Of a stretch of 64,000 nucleotides of DNA, positions 47,294 to 54,847 are shown one piece after another (within the stretch, counting starts at the first letter, position 1; the number at the start of each line of letters is the position of its first letter). Under the pieces are notes generated by a model. It made no database searches, was not told the origin of the DNA, and was given only the letters and a program-made list of their open reading frames with translations. Source of the DNA: a virus. The DNA is taken from positions 49,046-113,045 of the IMG/VR virus record IMGVR_UViG_3300037493_003022; one strand, given 5' to 3'. A program made the position numbers and the translations under genes.

Positions 47294-47580
47294 CTTTTCA
47301 CCACGATTAGTCTGATTGCAGTTTTCTTAATTCCGTCAGCTAGTTCGTCAGCAAAACAGGGAATGACTTTCAAATCCCACCCATAAGAGGCACCCATTCC
47401 CCGAGCGATAGCTACAGCCTTCACGGACTGATTTACGGCTCCCGCTCCCATAGAGATAAGTGAAACAGTCTTTCCTTCTTGGATGTACTTGATTACGGCC
47501 CCTGCAACCTTTGAGGCTTGCGAGCCCCCTGCAACTCGAAGTTCCATCTCGTCAACTGTGTCATCGTGCTGTGTCTTCAT
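47290..47580 (-). CDS. spoVS: SpoVS family protein
   Basis: A 96-residue protein matching stage V sporulation protein S: KVAGAVIKYIQEGKTV, SMGAGAVNQSVKAVAIARG and a closing TAIRLIVVKR. SpoVS has an Alba-like fold and probably binds nucleic acid; in Bacillus it influences sporulation and in other bacteria gene expression. It is full length. In this phage it sits at the head of the preQ0 genes, just after the resolvase, so it could be a host-programme modulator or a nucleoid-type protein. Confidence 0.85.
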   Translation of the reverse strand: MKTQHDDTVDEMELRVAGGSQASKVAGAVIKYIQEGKTVSLISMGAGAVNQSVKAVAIARGMGASYGWDLKVIPCFADELADGIKKTAIRLIVVKR

Positions 47581-47588
47581 GTCATCTC

Positions 47589-48140
47589 CTAGCGCATGGA
47601 TTTGCGAACAACCTCAACAGCTTCTCGCTGATGATTGTTCGTCAACTCCATGTACCCTAACACAGCACGACCCAATTGAGCTAACCCAAAGGCATCTGCA
47701 TGGTTGTCCGTCTTAAAGGCGATTCCGTACTTCGCCGAGAGAGCAGAGACAACATCTAACTTCTTACAGTTACCTTTGCCAGTAATAAACTTCTTCAAAG
47801 TCGTAGGAGGAACTTCAATAGTTGCATCAGCAAATCCGCAGATTCTATCCCTAAGGATACCTCCGAACTCGCCTAGCGTTACGACAGACGCCCCTTTGGC
47901 CCCAAAGGCATACCCTTCTATCAAGCAAAGCTTAGGAACAGTTATCTTAATAATGTCAACGACGTTGTTCGCCAACTTATTGTATCGCTTGAGTCTACCT
48001 TCGAGAGTCTTATCTGGTTTAGAGGAAAACTCCATATAAGAGTCCCGTCCATCTTCTGTAAGATACACTACTGCCAAACCCGTTAATGATGGGTCAACAG
48101 CTAAAACACCGTGCTTAGGCAGTAGCATATACTCGGTCAT
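47589..48140 (-). CDS. RuvC-like Holliday junction resolvase
   Basis: A 183-residue RNase H-fold nuclease: first acidic motif GVLAVDPSLTGLAVV, second LCLIEGYAFG, and a DNHADAFGLAQL pair near the end, i.e. D...E...DxxD. It would resolve branched DNA before packaging. Overlaps the gene upstream by four bases. Confidence 0.82.
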   Translation of the reverse strand: MTEYMLLPKHGVLAVDPSLTGLAVVYLTEDGRDSYMEFSSKPDKTLEGRLKRYNKLANNVVDIIKITVPKLCLIEGYAFGAKGASVVTLGEFGGILRDRICGFADATIEVPPTTLKKFITGKGNCKKLDVVSALSAKYGIAFKTDNHADAFGLAQLGRAVLGYMELTNNHQREAVEVVRKSMR

Positions 48141-48631
48141 GCTGACCTGAATTTACTTTCTTCGAAGTCAGCGGACCTTCTAGAAATCTCTCTGGAGATG
48201 GTGGAATACTTATTTTCGTAACCTTCAAGAAGAGCTTTGATCATCTTCTTCTCGGCTTCAGTTACGAGAACCTTGGCCTTGATCTCTTGGATGTCCTTCG
48301 ATTGCCCCACGCTAGCTTTGTGCTCAGTGACAGTCTTGTAGTCGCCCTTGGACTTGAAAAGTCTCACCTGTTCTGTAACCGCGAGTTCTGTCGAGAAAGC
48401 GGCGTAATTCGTCTCTGCGATAGCGAGCTGATACCGAGCGTAGCTGGCCCATCCTGACCAGGACGTGAGATGGTAAGCGAGTTCCGTACTTTCAAGGTCG
48501 GCCACATTCTCAGGCCATTCCAGAATTCCGGCAATTGGTCTTGAAGGGATTGGAAGTCCAAGTTCTTCCACGTAGGCCCGCGCCTTTTGAAGTGTTTGGC
48601 TATCTTCGTGGTCATGTTGTTTCTCCGGCAT
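48137..48631 (-). CDS. hypothetical helical protein of the recombination run
   Basis: A 164-residue helical protein between the PD-(D/E)XK nuclease and the resolvase. The N-terminal 35 residues have a short LPIPSRPIAGILEWP segment; the rest is helical with many Lys and Glu (LVTEAEKKMIKALLEGYENK). Its company suggests a recombination or repair accessory. No family is recognised. Confidence 0.5.
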   Translation of the reverse strand: MPEKQHDHEDSQTLQKARAYVEELGLPIPSRPIAGILEWPENVADLESTELAYHLTSWSGWASYARYQLAIAETNYAAFSTELAVTEQVRLFKSKGDYKTVTEHKASVGQSKDIQEIKAKVLVTEAEKKMIKALLEGYENKYSTISREISRRSADFEESKFRSA

Positions 48632-48639
48632 GTCTGACC

Positions 48640-49524
48640 TCAGTTCTTGAAGAGAGCGAGTTCATCAAAACTCTTCTGACCAAAGCAATGAGAACAGCGA
48701 GAACACTTCTTCGCTGGCTCTTTCAGCATAGAAATACATTCTTCTTTTCTATCAGGAAGAGTGTGATTCCTAATTGCTTCTTCTACTATCCTGGGCTTCT
48801 GAAGTTCCAGTCTTGCGGCCCTAGAGTCTAACTCCAGAAAGAACTCCTTCTCTGCGGAATCATTCTTCTGAATATACAGAAAGATAATTCCCACTGGAAT
48901 AGGAGAAGGGACATCGGACTTATAGTTACGAATCTTGGATTGAACAATAAGTTCCGCGTAGATTTGGGCTTGCAGTTTATGACTCTCGTAGGGTTCATCG
49001 AGAGAACCAAATCCAAAACTATTTATGGTCTTAATTTCAAGAACGTACCATCTGTTTTCGATCAGAATGAGTCCGTCAGAGTGGCCAACCGCAGGGAGTT
49101 CGCAGCCCTCCAGAGGAGATAGAACTGGGACTTCTCGATAGATGAAGTGCCTACTTGAATCAGAACACGCGGGGTTGCTACATGTCTTCGGGGTGAATCC
49201 AAACTGGAAATAGTGGCAATGAGAGCACTCCCAGCGACCCCAAAGAATTCCCATCTTAGACAGGTATTCATTCTGATACCAGGCGTGGAGAGCCGTGCCG
49301 ACATCCCAAATCCTCTCGGTCTTGACATCGATGGACTTGGCTTTCGCTGGTCCAAGAAGCTTATCGAGGACAGAGAGGCGAGGACACATCCCGGCGAACT
49401 GGGAAGGGTGCCAGCCGTCCTCACGGGGCTCTTTGTTGATGGCCCTTTCACGAAGAAATTGAGACAGGGTTGGAACGAGTTTACCTGGACTATGGACTTC
49501 TTTGATGAGATCCTTGAGGCTCAT
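48640..49524 (-). CDS. PD-(D/E)XK nuclease, Cas4/RecB-like
   Basis: A 294-residue nuclease. The core GHSDGLILI ... YVLEIKTINSFGF gives the D and ExK residues. LQAQIYAELIV matches the QhxxY helix of RecB/Cas4 enzymes. A central zinc-like insertion is CSHCHYF ... CSNPAC, and the C-terminus has CSRCSHC, reminiscent of the Fe-S cluster of Cas4/AddB-type nucleases. It lies with a resolvase and RecA-type genes, so an exonuclease in phage recombination is likely. AGGAGATACCG site before the ATG. Confidence 0.8.
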   Translation of the reverse strand: MSLKDLIKEVHSPGKLVPTLSQFLRERAINKEPREDGWHPSQFAGMCPRLSVLDKLLGPAKAKSIDVKTERIWDVGTALHAWYQNEYLSKMGILWGRWECSHCHYFQFGFTPKTCSNPACSDSSRHFIYREVPVLSPLEGCELPAVGHSDGLILIENRWYVLEIKTINSFGFGSLDEPYESHKLQAQIYAELIVQSKIRNYKSDVPSPIPVGIIFLYIQKNDSAEKEFFLELDSRAARLELQKPRIVEEAIRNHTLPDRKEECISMLKEPAKKCSRCSHCFGQKSFDELALFKN

Positions 49525-49562
49525 TCGGTATCTCCTAGTATGTCTGTGCTATGTCTGAAATC

Positions 49563-49590
49563 AGAATACGCTTATCTTTTAGAAATGCAA
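49563..49590 (-). promoter_or_regulatory. sigma70-like promoter for the nuclease-resolvase-preQ0 run
   Basis: Minus strand TTGCAT (49590-49585), 16-base spacer, TATTCT (49568-49563), 38 bases before the nuclease ATG. It lies inside or just after the 68-residue zinc gene end, the last clear gap before a 12-kb nearly gapless gene run. Confidence 0.45.
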
Positions 49591-49599
49591 GTCCTTTGT

Positions 49600-49806
49600 T
49601 CAAGCCCTGATGGCGTTTGTTAGGTCCAATTCACACTTACATAGTTTGCAAAGAAGCCAAACTACGGACTCGTTACGATTTTTAACAGTGACGGCTGTTT
49701 GCGCGAAACACTCAGGGCATTTCTGCCCGTCATGAACCGTATATGGGCCATCACATTCCTTGCTAAACGAAGGAGTAGCCTTTGTAAATTGTCCAGCTAT
49801 AGTCAT
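49600..49806 (-). CDS. small zinc-ribbon protein
   Basis: A 68-residue protein with KCPECFAQT and LLCKLCKCEL knuckles about 25 residues apart, a normal zinc ribbon. It follows the structured RNA elements. Function unknown. Confidence 0.5.
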   Translation of the reverse strand: MTIAGQFTKATPSFSKECDGPYTVHDGQKCPECFAQTAVTVKNRNESVVWLLCKLCKCELDLTNAIRA

Positions 49807-49831
49807 AAGGATTTAGTACCACTTTCTCGGC

Positions 49832-49917
49832 ATTCGGGCTAGGAATCGAACCTAGAATCTTCGGGACGAGAAGATTATGGCCCCACTAAGATAATTCTCA
49901 GATGGCCCATCCCGAAT
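49832..49917 (-). tRNA. tRNA-like element with intact acceptor and T arms but irregular centre
   Basis: 86 bases on the minus strand. ATTCGGG pairs perfectly with CCCGAAT (7-bp acceptor), and CTAGG-TTCGATT-CCTAG is a perfect T arm with canonical loop. The 55 bases between do not make a normal D arm. They form CTGAG/CTTAG and AATCTTC-TCGTCCC-GAAGATT hairpins; if the second is the anticodon arm, the loop shows GUC (Asp) but with C instead of U before it. CCA is not encoded. It may be a degenerate tRNA, a tRNA mimic or a tRNA with an insertion. Confidence 0.45.
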
Positions 49918-49922
49918 AAGAA

Positions 49923-49994
49923 GCCGCCACAAGTAATTCTCACGGACCATCCGTAAGAATTGACCCAAAGACGCATAGACAACCCTGTGGCGGC
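49923..49994 (-). ncRNA. structured RNA candidate next to the tRNA-like element
   Basis: 72 bases closed by a perfect 9-bp stem (GCCGCCACA / TGTGGCGGC), with an inner 12-bp hairpin (one G-T wobble, loop TGG; 49935-49961). It shares GGATGG, TGAGAATTA, CTT and GTGG in the same order with the middle of the tRNA-like element, suggesting duplication. Not a cloverleaf. No frame overlaps it. Confidence 0.45.
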
Positions 49995-50001
49995 CCCAAA
50001 A

Positions 50002-51147
50002 TCATTTCTTAGAAACCTTCTCCAAAAGCCCGCCGGCAACTCTCATAATTTCGATCTTTCGCTCGTCGTCGTCAACTTTATTCCCCGCTACCCAGGAGAT
50101 AGCGTTCGACATACGCCACACGGAATTACCCGGAGGAAGAGCAACGACATCGGGTGTGTTGTAGCGATCCTTGACGAGTTCCAGCTCTCCCTTATTGAGA
50201 TGCTTGGAAAGGTCTCCAATCATCTTCTTGGGATCGATCTCGGTCTCGTGAGCCTTCTTAATCACATGGCAGAAGGCATCCACTGCGTCTGGAGAGATTC
50301 CCTGCTCGACGACATCCTTGATCTGAGAGGCTGTCGCCTGCGTGTCGAGGGCGTAGGTTTGCTGACTCCACGTCATGTCCTCCGTGAGCCGCTTTCCCAA
50401 GTGAATTTGTCTGAAGCCGACCTCGGTGATCGCGTAGTTGGTACACCAGAGCCTCATGGCGAAAGCACGGATGGTGTGGGCACCGTTGCCATAGTCGGAG
50501 TTCTCCCACATGACGCCGAAGCACATCACCTCGTTGGGAACCGGCTCGAACACCCTGGGAAGGAGCGCCTTGAGGGCGACTTTCGTTTCGCTCCCGTACC
50601 CTTCGATGGGGACGAGCCCGTACTTCTGGCATTCCCCGGTGAACGACTCCAGCAAGGGGCGAGAGTCGAGGCGTCGGTAGCGATCGGAGAGGAAGCCGCG
50701 GAGTCGACCCTCGTAGGAGCGCGTCAGGAACTTGTCTTTCTCATGCCCGTACAGCTCGTTGAGATTTTTCGCGAGAAGACGATGACCCCATCCAGCTTGT
50801 TCTGGCTCTCGCAGGTACTCGGCGAACTTCATGGGAAAGTTTGCGCGAGAACAGACCTGCTGCATTGCGAACTTCTGGATGGAGAGTGGAGAGAACTCCG
50901 TGTTGTCCTGCATCCCAACAAGGATGTCGTTCGGGGAACCTGTGGGACGCTCGTCGATGTTGCCGTCAAACATAAGACGACTACCTTTGACGAGATGGTC
51001 AGTGGGAACCTCCGTCATAACCCGGTTGATGATGGCAGCGCCCTTGTTCCGGCCGTTTTCGAACTTCTCCTCCATGATGCGACGAGCGTTGTCGGCCGCT
51101 GCGGAAGCAGCTTCGTTGTAGTTCTGTGAACTGTGATGAACGAGCAT
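50002..51147 (-). CDS. DUF932 family protein
   Basis: A 381-residue protein of the DUF932/phage-plasmid-like family. Recognisable parts: FSPLSIQKFAMQQVCSRANFP near residue 85-105, FLSDRYRRLDSRPLLE, and VMWENSDYGNGAHTIRAFAMRLWCTN, with a helical C-terminal part. The family is common on phages and plasmids near replication genes; its biochemical role is not established. GC-rich codons suggest strong expression. ATAGGAGATACCA site before the ATG. Confidence 0.78.
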   Translation of the reverse strand: MLVHHSSQNYNEAASAAADNARRIMEEKFENGRNKGAAIINRVMTEVPTDHLVKGSRLMFDGNIDERPTGSPNDILVGMQDNTEFSPLSIQKFAMQQVCSRANFPMKFAEYLREPEQAGWGHRLLAKNLNELYGHEKDKFLTRSYEGRLRGFLSDRYRRLDSRPLLESFTGECQKYGLVPIEGYGSETKVALKALLPRVFEPVPNEVMCFGVMWENSDYGNGAHTIRAFAMRLWCTNYAITEVGFRQIHLGKRLTEDMTWSQQTYALDTQATASQIKDVVEQGISPDAVDAFCHVIKKAHETEIDPKKMIGDLSKHLNKGELELVKDRYNTPDVVALPPGNSVWRMSNAISWVAGNKVDDDERKIEIMRVAGGLLEKVSKK

Positions 51148-51233
51148 TGGTATCTCCTATGTTTGCCGACAACTCGTCCCCAACCCATTTGGGAAGTAAG
51201 CGTCAGCTATTCTTTTTTTCGGGAATCTACGAA

Positions 51234-52328
51234 CTAGGCTTTGACGAAGAATCCTTCCATCGCTTCCTCAGCGACGGAATAGGTGACCTTGGCACGTTTG
51301 CCAGTCCCCTGAGCCTTTTCAACAGCGAGCTCCCTGGCGTGAGCGCCTACAGCTTGAGTCAGCCAGTTGCGGAAAACAGGAGACTCGATGTTCAAAGAGA
51401 ACTTCGATTTCTCATTTCCGAGACCTTCCACGACGGAGATGATCTCCTCGGAAGCTTTCTCATTCATGTCGATGTCGTCGGGAACGAGGTCCGCGAGGGA
51501 AGAATAGAGATTGGTGATCTCTGTGAGGTCAGCCGGGTCGAGCTTGCGATAGTCGACAGCCTTCAGGCGATCGATTTTCTCGGCGTCGTACCCAAGACCC
51601 GCTCCTATAACCACGGTGCTCTTCGTGATGACACGGACAAGCTCCGTAATGCTCGCGGGATCGACTTCCTTGGGCTCTTTGGGAGCCTTCTCAGTCTCCT
51701 CGATCTTCTTTTGGAGCTTCTCCAGCTCCTTGTTGACGAGAGTCTCCAGCTTCTTCGAAGACAGCTCCTCGGCGATCTCGAGGAACTTTCCCTGCTTCTC
51801 GCGGGGGAGACGATCGATCTCCATCGCTGCGGAGATAGTGATGCGACCGTCGTGGACGGCTTCCCGGACGATGTCCTGGAGCTTCAGAAGAGCGAACCGC
51901 TTCTCGATGCGGCGAATCTTCACGCCAAGGGCAACAGCAATGTCCTGGGTGGACATCTGGTGATCCTGCTGGAGACGAGCGTAGGCGTTGGCTTCGTCGA
52001 TGGGGTTGAGGTCTTCCCGTTGCACGTTCTCAGTGATGTTGACCAGCAGCATCTGCTTCTTGGTAACGTCACGGCGCTTGACGACGATCACCGGAACAGT
52101 TGCCAACCCTGCGATTTTTGCGGCCTCAAGACGCCGGAAACCTGCGTAGATTTCGACGCCATCTTCAGGGTTCTCCTTGCTCTTGCCGAGGAGGGGCTCC
52201 TTGATGCCGATAGCCTTGACGCTCTCGACGAGTTCTTCCAGATCACCGAGTCCCTTCTGACGGGTATTGAACTCCGCGTCAGCAATGACTTTCTCGATCG
52301 GAAGATACATCAATTCTCCATTTGCCAT
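51234..52328 (-). CDS. ParB-like partition/nuclease family protein
   Basis: A 364-residue ParB-type protein. N-terminal domain: LEELVESVKAIGIKEPL, IYAGFRRLEAA (GxRR nucleotide-binding box) and LVNITENVQREDLNPIDEA. An HTH follows (MSTQDIAVALGVKIRRIEKR). The C-terminal half is a Lys/Glu coiled coil and an unknown domain. ParB/Srx-type CTPases in phages act in partition or transcription silencing. No ParA is visible. Confidence 0.85.
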   Translation of the reverse strand: MANGELMYLPIEKVIADAEFNTRQKGLGDLEELVESVKAIGIKEPLLGKSKENPEDGVEIYAGFRRLEAAKIAGLATVPVIVVKRRDVTKKQMLLVNITENVQREDLNPIDEANAYARLQQDHQMSTQDIAVALGVKIRRIEKRFALLKLQDIVREAVHDGRITISAAMEIDRLPREKQGKFLEIAEELSSKKLETLVNKELEKLQKKIEETEKAPKEPKEVDPASITELVRVITKSTVVIGAGLGYDAEKIDRLKAVDYRKLDPADLTEITNLYSSLADLVPDDIDMNEKASEEIISVVEGLGNEKSKFSLNIESPVFRNWLTQAVGAHARELAVEKAQGTGKRAKVTYSVAEEAMEGFFVKA

Positions 52329-52330
52329 GT

Positions 52331-53368
52331 TTACTCCTTTAGTTGAGTGCAGGTTTCGGCACTCTTGTCAGATCGTAGTCTAACGAATTGGGGATGCCTG
52401 ATAGCTCCCTTTTCAGTCAGACCATTTCCTGAAACTTCTACCACGATACCTAGTAGTTTGTCTTTGTTCATCGTGAACCATGCGCGAGATCCTTCTGGTT
52501 GAACAGAAGAATAGGGTTCGATCCAACTACCTGATCGATTAGGTTGACCCGGTGCTCCGTGGTCAGTTACCCATTCTACGTTTCCATCAACCATACCCGA
52601 ACATTTGCCAACTTTAGTTAGTTTTCCGTTTTTGTAAATACCGAAATTGACTGCCCCTACCATATTTCGGAATTTACCTCTGGGTTTCCCATCCTTAAAT
52701 CCCATGACAACTACATCATAGGTAGCTGCCTTCTTCTTTTTAGTCCAGGCTTTCCCATAGTGTGCAGAGGGATCTTTAAGAATCAGCCCCTCGCCACCGT
52801 CTTTAAGTATCTCATCGTACCAATTTTGAATTTCATCCTTATTCGAGGTCAGCTTAAAGGGATTAAACTTAATGAACGGAGAATCAAGATCCTCAACGAC
52901 TTCGTGAAGCATCTTCTTTCGGCTATACAGAGACATCCCCCGAACATCCCGGCCATTGACAAAGAGAATATCGAACGCTCTAAAAGCAGCGAATCCGAAT
53001 TCCCTCTGCCAAGCGATAGCTTGGTTGGGAAGAGCGCCCGTTACCGATTGCACAGCTTCAAAAGGATGACCCGGAACAATCAACTCCCCGTCGAGAATGG
53101 TAAAATTTAACTGCCTAACTCGCATAGTTTCGGCCGCTGCGGTCATGATCTGAGGGACGTTCAACCCGTTCTCTGCATACTTTCCAGTCTTCTTGGAAAT
53201 TCGCCTGGAAGTGAGATACGGCCTCTCGAACTGACAGTGCATGTGAAGGAGGGCTCTATGACCGTCGAGCTTCTCCTCTGCCATGACAATAAGCGAAGAT
53301 TCAACTTTTGTAGGGTCGGGACAACGACCATCACAAGCACCTGGTTCGATTTCAAGACGCTCGAACAT
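52331..53368 (-). CDS. ATP-dependent DNA ligase
   Basis: A 345-residue ligase. Start MFERLEIEPG follows an AGGAGGAG site. Nucleotidyltransferase motifs: I EEKLDGHRALL (Lys adenylation site), III LDGELIVP, IV GGEGLILKD, V AATYDVVVMG with preceding KKKK, then an OB domain (FRNMVGAVNFGIY). It seals nicks in replication and recombination. An unusual CDGRCPDP cysteine pair precedes motif I. Two bases from ParB. Confidence 0.9.
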   Translation of the reverse strand: MFERLEIEPGACDGRCPDPTKVESSLIVMAEEKLDGHRALLHMHCQFERPYLTSRRISKKTGKYAENGLNVPQIMTAAAETMRVRQLNFTILDGELIVPGHPFEAVQSVTGALPNQAIAWQREFGFAAFRAFDILFVNGRDVRGMSLYSRKKMLHEVVEDLDSPFIKFNPFKLTSNKDEIQNWYDEILKDGGEGLILKDPSAHYGKAWTKKKKAATYDVVVMGFKDGKPRGKFRNMVGAVNFGIYKNGKLTKVGKCSGMVDGNVEWVTDHGAPGQPNRSGSWIEPYSSVQPEGSRAWFTMNKDKLLGIVVEVSGNGLTEKGAIRHPQFVRLRSDKSAETCTQLKE

Positions 53369-53381
53369 GACTCCTCCTAAT

Positions 53382-53999
53382 TCAGATTTTGACGCCGAAT
53401 TGTTCGGCTTCTTTGATGGTGAGCGGGCGGGTCCAGTTGACTCTCCCGAAGATGGCTTCGATTCGTTCGCGGACGTGGGTCGCAACCCAACAGGGCCTTC
53501 CTTCGACATCTTTCAGCGGGGGGTCTTCCTTGGGATTGATTCCGAGCTTCTCGGCATCCTGCTTTTCGAGAACTGGGATGAGAAGCAGCTCGCCGAATTC
53601 GGAGTGGGCAACATCGACACCTTCAGGCATTCCCACGTTCTTGGCTTTGATGTCCCACTTGGGACTGACCCACGTTGCGAGGAAGATACGCTGTCCAATC
53701 AGGCACTCGCCGTTTTCGAGCTTCCTGGGAAGGATCTCTGAGTTGTATTTCCATTGGACAAAGGAAGCGAGCGCTTTCCTACCTGCGAGTTTCATGCTTC
53801 GTTCGCGAGATTCCTTCTTTTCCAATCTCTTTTGGTCGTCATACCACCCGAGAGGCTTTCCAGGAACCGCTTTTGTTTTTTCCAGTCCCAGGCTAAACCC
53901 GAGACCTTCTCCCATCATGTTCGGTCGTGTTTCTCTTTTTGCACCTTGCAGGGGGTCGGTGTTCCAGTTGGGGCCACGCGGTTTCGAATCATTGGGCAT
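53382..53999 (-). CDS. hypothetical replication-region protein
   Basis: A 205-residue protein; start MPNDSKPRGPNW follows an AAGGAG site. A leaderless start at 54047 is in frame and would add 16 residues. It has a disordered N-terminus, a middle with YNSEILPRKLENGECLIGQRI and a C-terminal WVATHVRERIEAIFG segment. Its place before ligase and behind a promoter suggests a replication or ssDNA-handling role. No family is recognised. Confidence 0.5.
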   Translation of the reverse strand: MPNDSKPRGPNWNTDPLQGAKRETRPNMMGEGLGFSLGLEKTKAVPGKPLGWYDDQKRLEKKESRERSMKLAGRKALASFVQWKYNSEILPRKLENGECLIGQRIFLATWVSPKWDIKAKNVGMPEGVDVAHSEFGELLLIPVLEKQDAEKLGINPKEDPPLKDVEGRPCWVATHVRERIEAIFGRVNWTRPLTIKEAEQFGVKI

Positions 54000-54044
54000 G
54001 GTGTTTGCTCCTTGTTTGTTCGAATTGAGGCAGGGTGTTTTGTG

Positions 54045-54059
54045 CATAGGAAGATTATA
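54045..54059 (-). promoter_or_regulatory. promoter-leader module upstream of 53382-53999
   Basis: Minus strand CTTGC-TATAAT (extended -10; hexamer 54059-54054), CTTCCT, then ATGCACAAAACACCC. A TTCAAG lies 17 bases upstream as a weak -35 box. It should drive ligase, ParB-like and DUF932 genes. Confidence 0.65.
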
Positions 54060-54086
54060 GCAAGAGACAAGGGCAGCTTGAAGAGA

Positions 54087-54434
54087 TTAGATAAGTCCGC
54101 GTGATTTTAACTCTATCTTTATGAGTTTTTTATCCTCGATGGGAGTATCTTTGCTCTCAAATTTTTCAACAACCTCCAAGGTATCAAGGAGGCGCGCAGT
54201 TATTAACTTGTAGCCATCCTCTCCGAGGGGGGATAGTCCCAACCAAAACTCACCTAACAGTTGCCTAGGGCTTATCTTCCATTCTTTTTCCTTTATCAAA
54301 GCCTTAAAAGCTTGGAGCAAGAGAAGGATTATGGAATCGCAACCTTCATTAGCTTCTTCCTCTGTTGAGAAAGGAACGCAAATGTGACCCAAAGCTCTGG
54401 CTACAATTGTTCTAGGATCGTCTGAGTCGATCAT
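54087..54434 (-). CDS. hypothetical helical protein
   Basis: A 115-residue helical protein (DDPRTIVARALGHI; IILLLLQAFKALIKEKEW). Last gene of the RecA run before a promoter. No family is recognised. Confidence 0.45.
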   Translation of the reverse strand: MIDSDDPRTIVARALGHICVPFSTEEEANEGCDSIILLLLQAFKALIKEKEWKISPRQLLGEFWLGLSPLGEDGYKLITARLLDTLEVVEKFESKDTPIEDKKLIKIELKSRGLI

Positions 54435-54457
54435 GAGGAACCTCTTTGGAAGGAAAA

Positions 54458-54847
54458 CTACTCGTTGATGAGATTGTTAAAAACTTCGAGGGGAACAGCA
54501 ACCCACTCCTTGGGGATAGGATCAGGAATGCCGTACATGGAGATTACTAATGCGGGGTCTTTACCTGTGGTAGACGCCTCTCGATAAATCTTTCCAAGGA
54601 CATCTGGAGTGACATTGAAGCGGTCCTTCTCTGTCTCCTTGCATTCGAAAACAAAGTCCTTGGTGACTCCATCTCCCTTGCGGGAAGGCCACGCTTGGTT
54701 TCCAGATCCAGGAGTTAGCTTGAACCCGAGTTTCTGTGAAAGACGTTTCTCGTTTCGCAACGATTTGGTCTTCACGTCCTCTGGTTCCTGCTCATCCCAC
54801 ATCTTCGGAGTCGGTTTCCTCGGAGGAAGGTTCTTTGGAGCTTTCAT
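54458..54847 (-). CDS. PD-(D/E)XK endonuclease-like protein
   Basis: A 129-residue protein with NEKRLSQKLGFKLTPGSGN, KGDGVTKDFVFECKETEKD: the E ... D ... ExK pattern of resolvase/VRR-NUC-type nucleases, with the Gly-Ser-Gly loop typical of archaeal-type junction resolvases and phage recombination nucleases. It overlaps the RecA gene end by 56 bases. Probably acts on branched or recombination DNA together with RecA. Confidence 0.7.
   Translation of the reverse strand: MKAPKNLPPRKPTPKMWDEQEPEDVKTKSLRNEKRLSQKLGFKLTPGSGNQAWPSRKGDGVTKDFVFECKETEKDRFNVTPDVLGKIYREASTTGKDPALVISMYGIPDPIPKEWVAVPLEVFNNLINE

Noticed and set aside
48640-49524. Cas4 as part of a CRISPR system
   Set aside because: The nuclease has Cas4/RecB-like features but lies among phage recombination genes with no other cas gene or array.
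49960-52346. Two long plus-strand open frames (389 and 406 residues) opposite DUF932 and ParB-like genes
   Set aside because: They lie antisense to well-identified genes, have no ribosome site, and arise from GC-rich, stop-poor third positions of the real genes.
53389-54060. 223-residue plus-strand frame opposite the 205-residue replication-region gene
   Set aside because: Antisense shadow; Ser/Arg/Phe-rich composition and no initiation signal.
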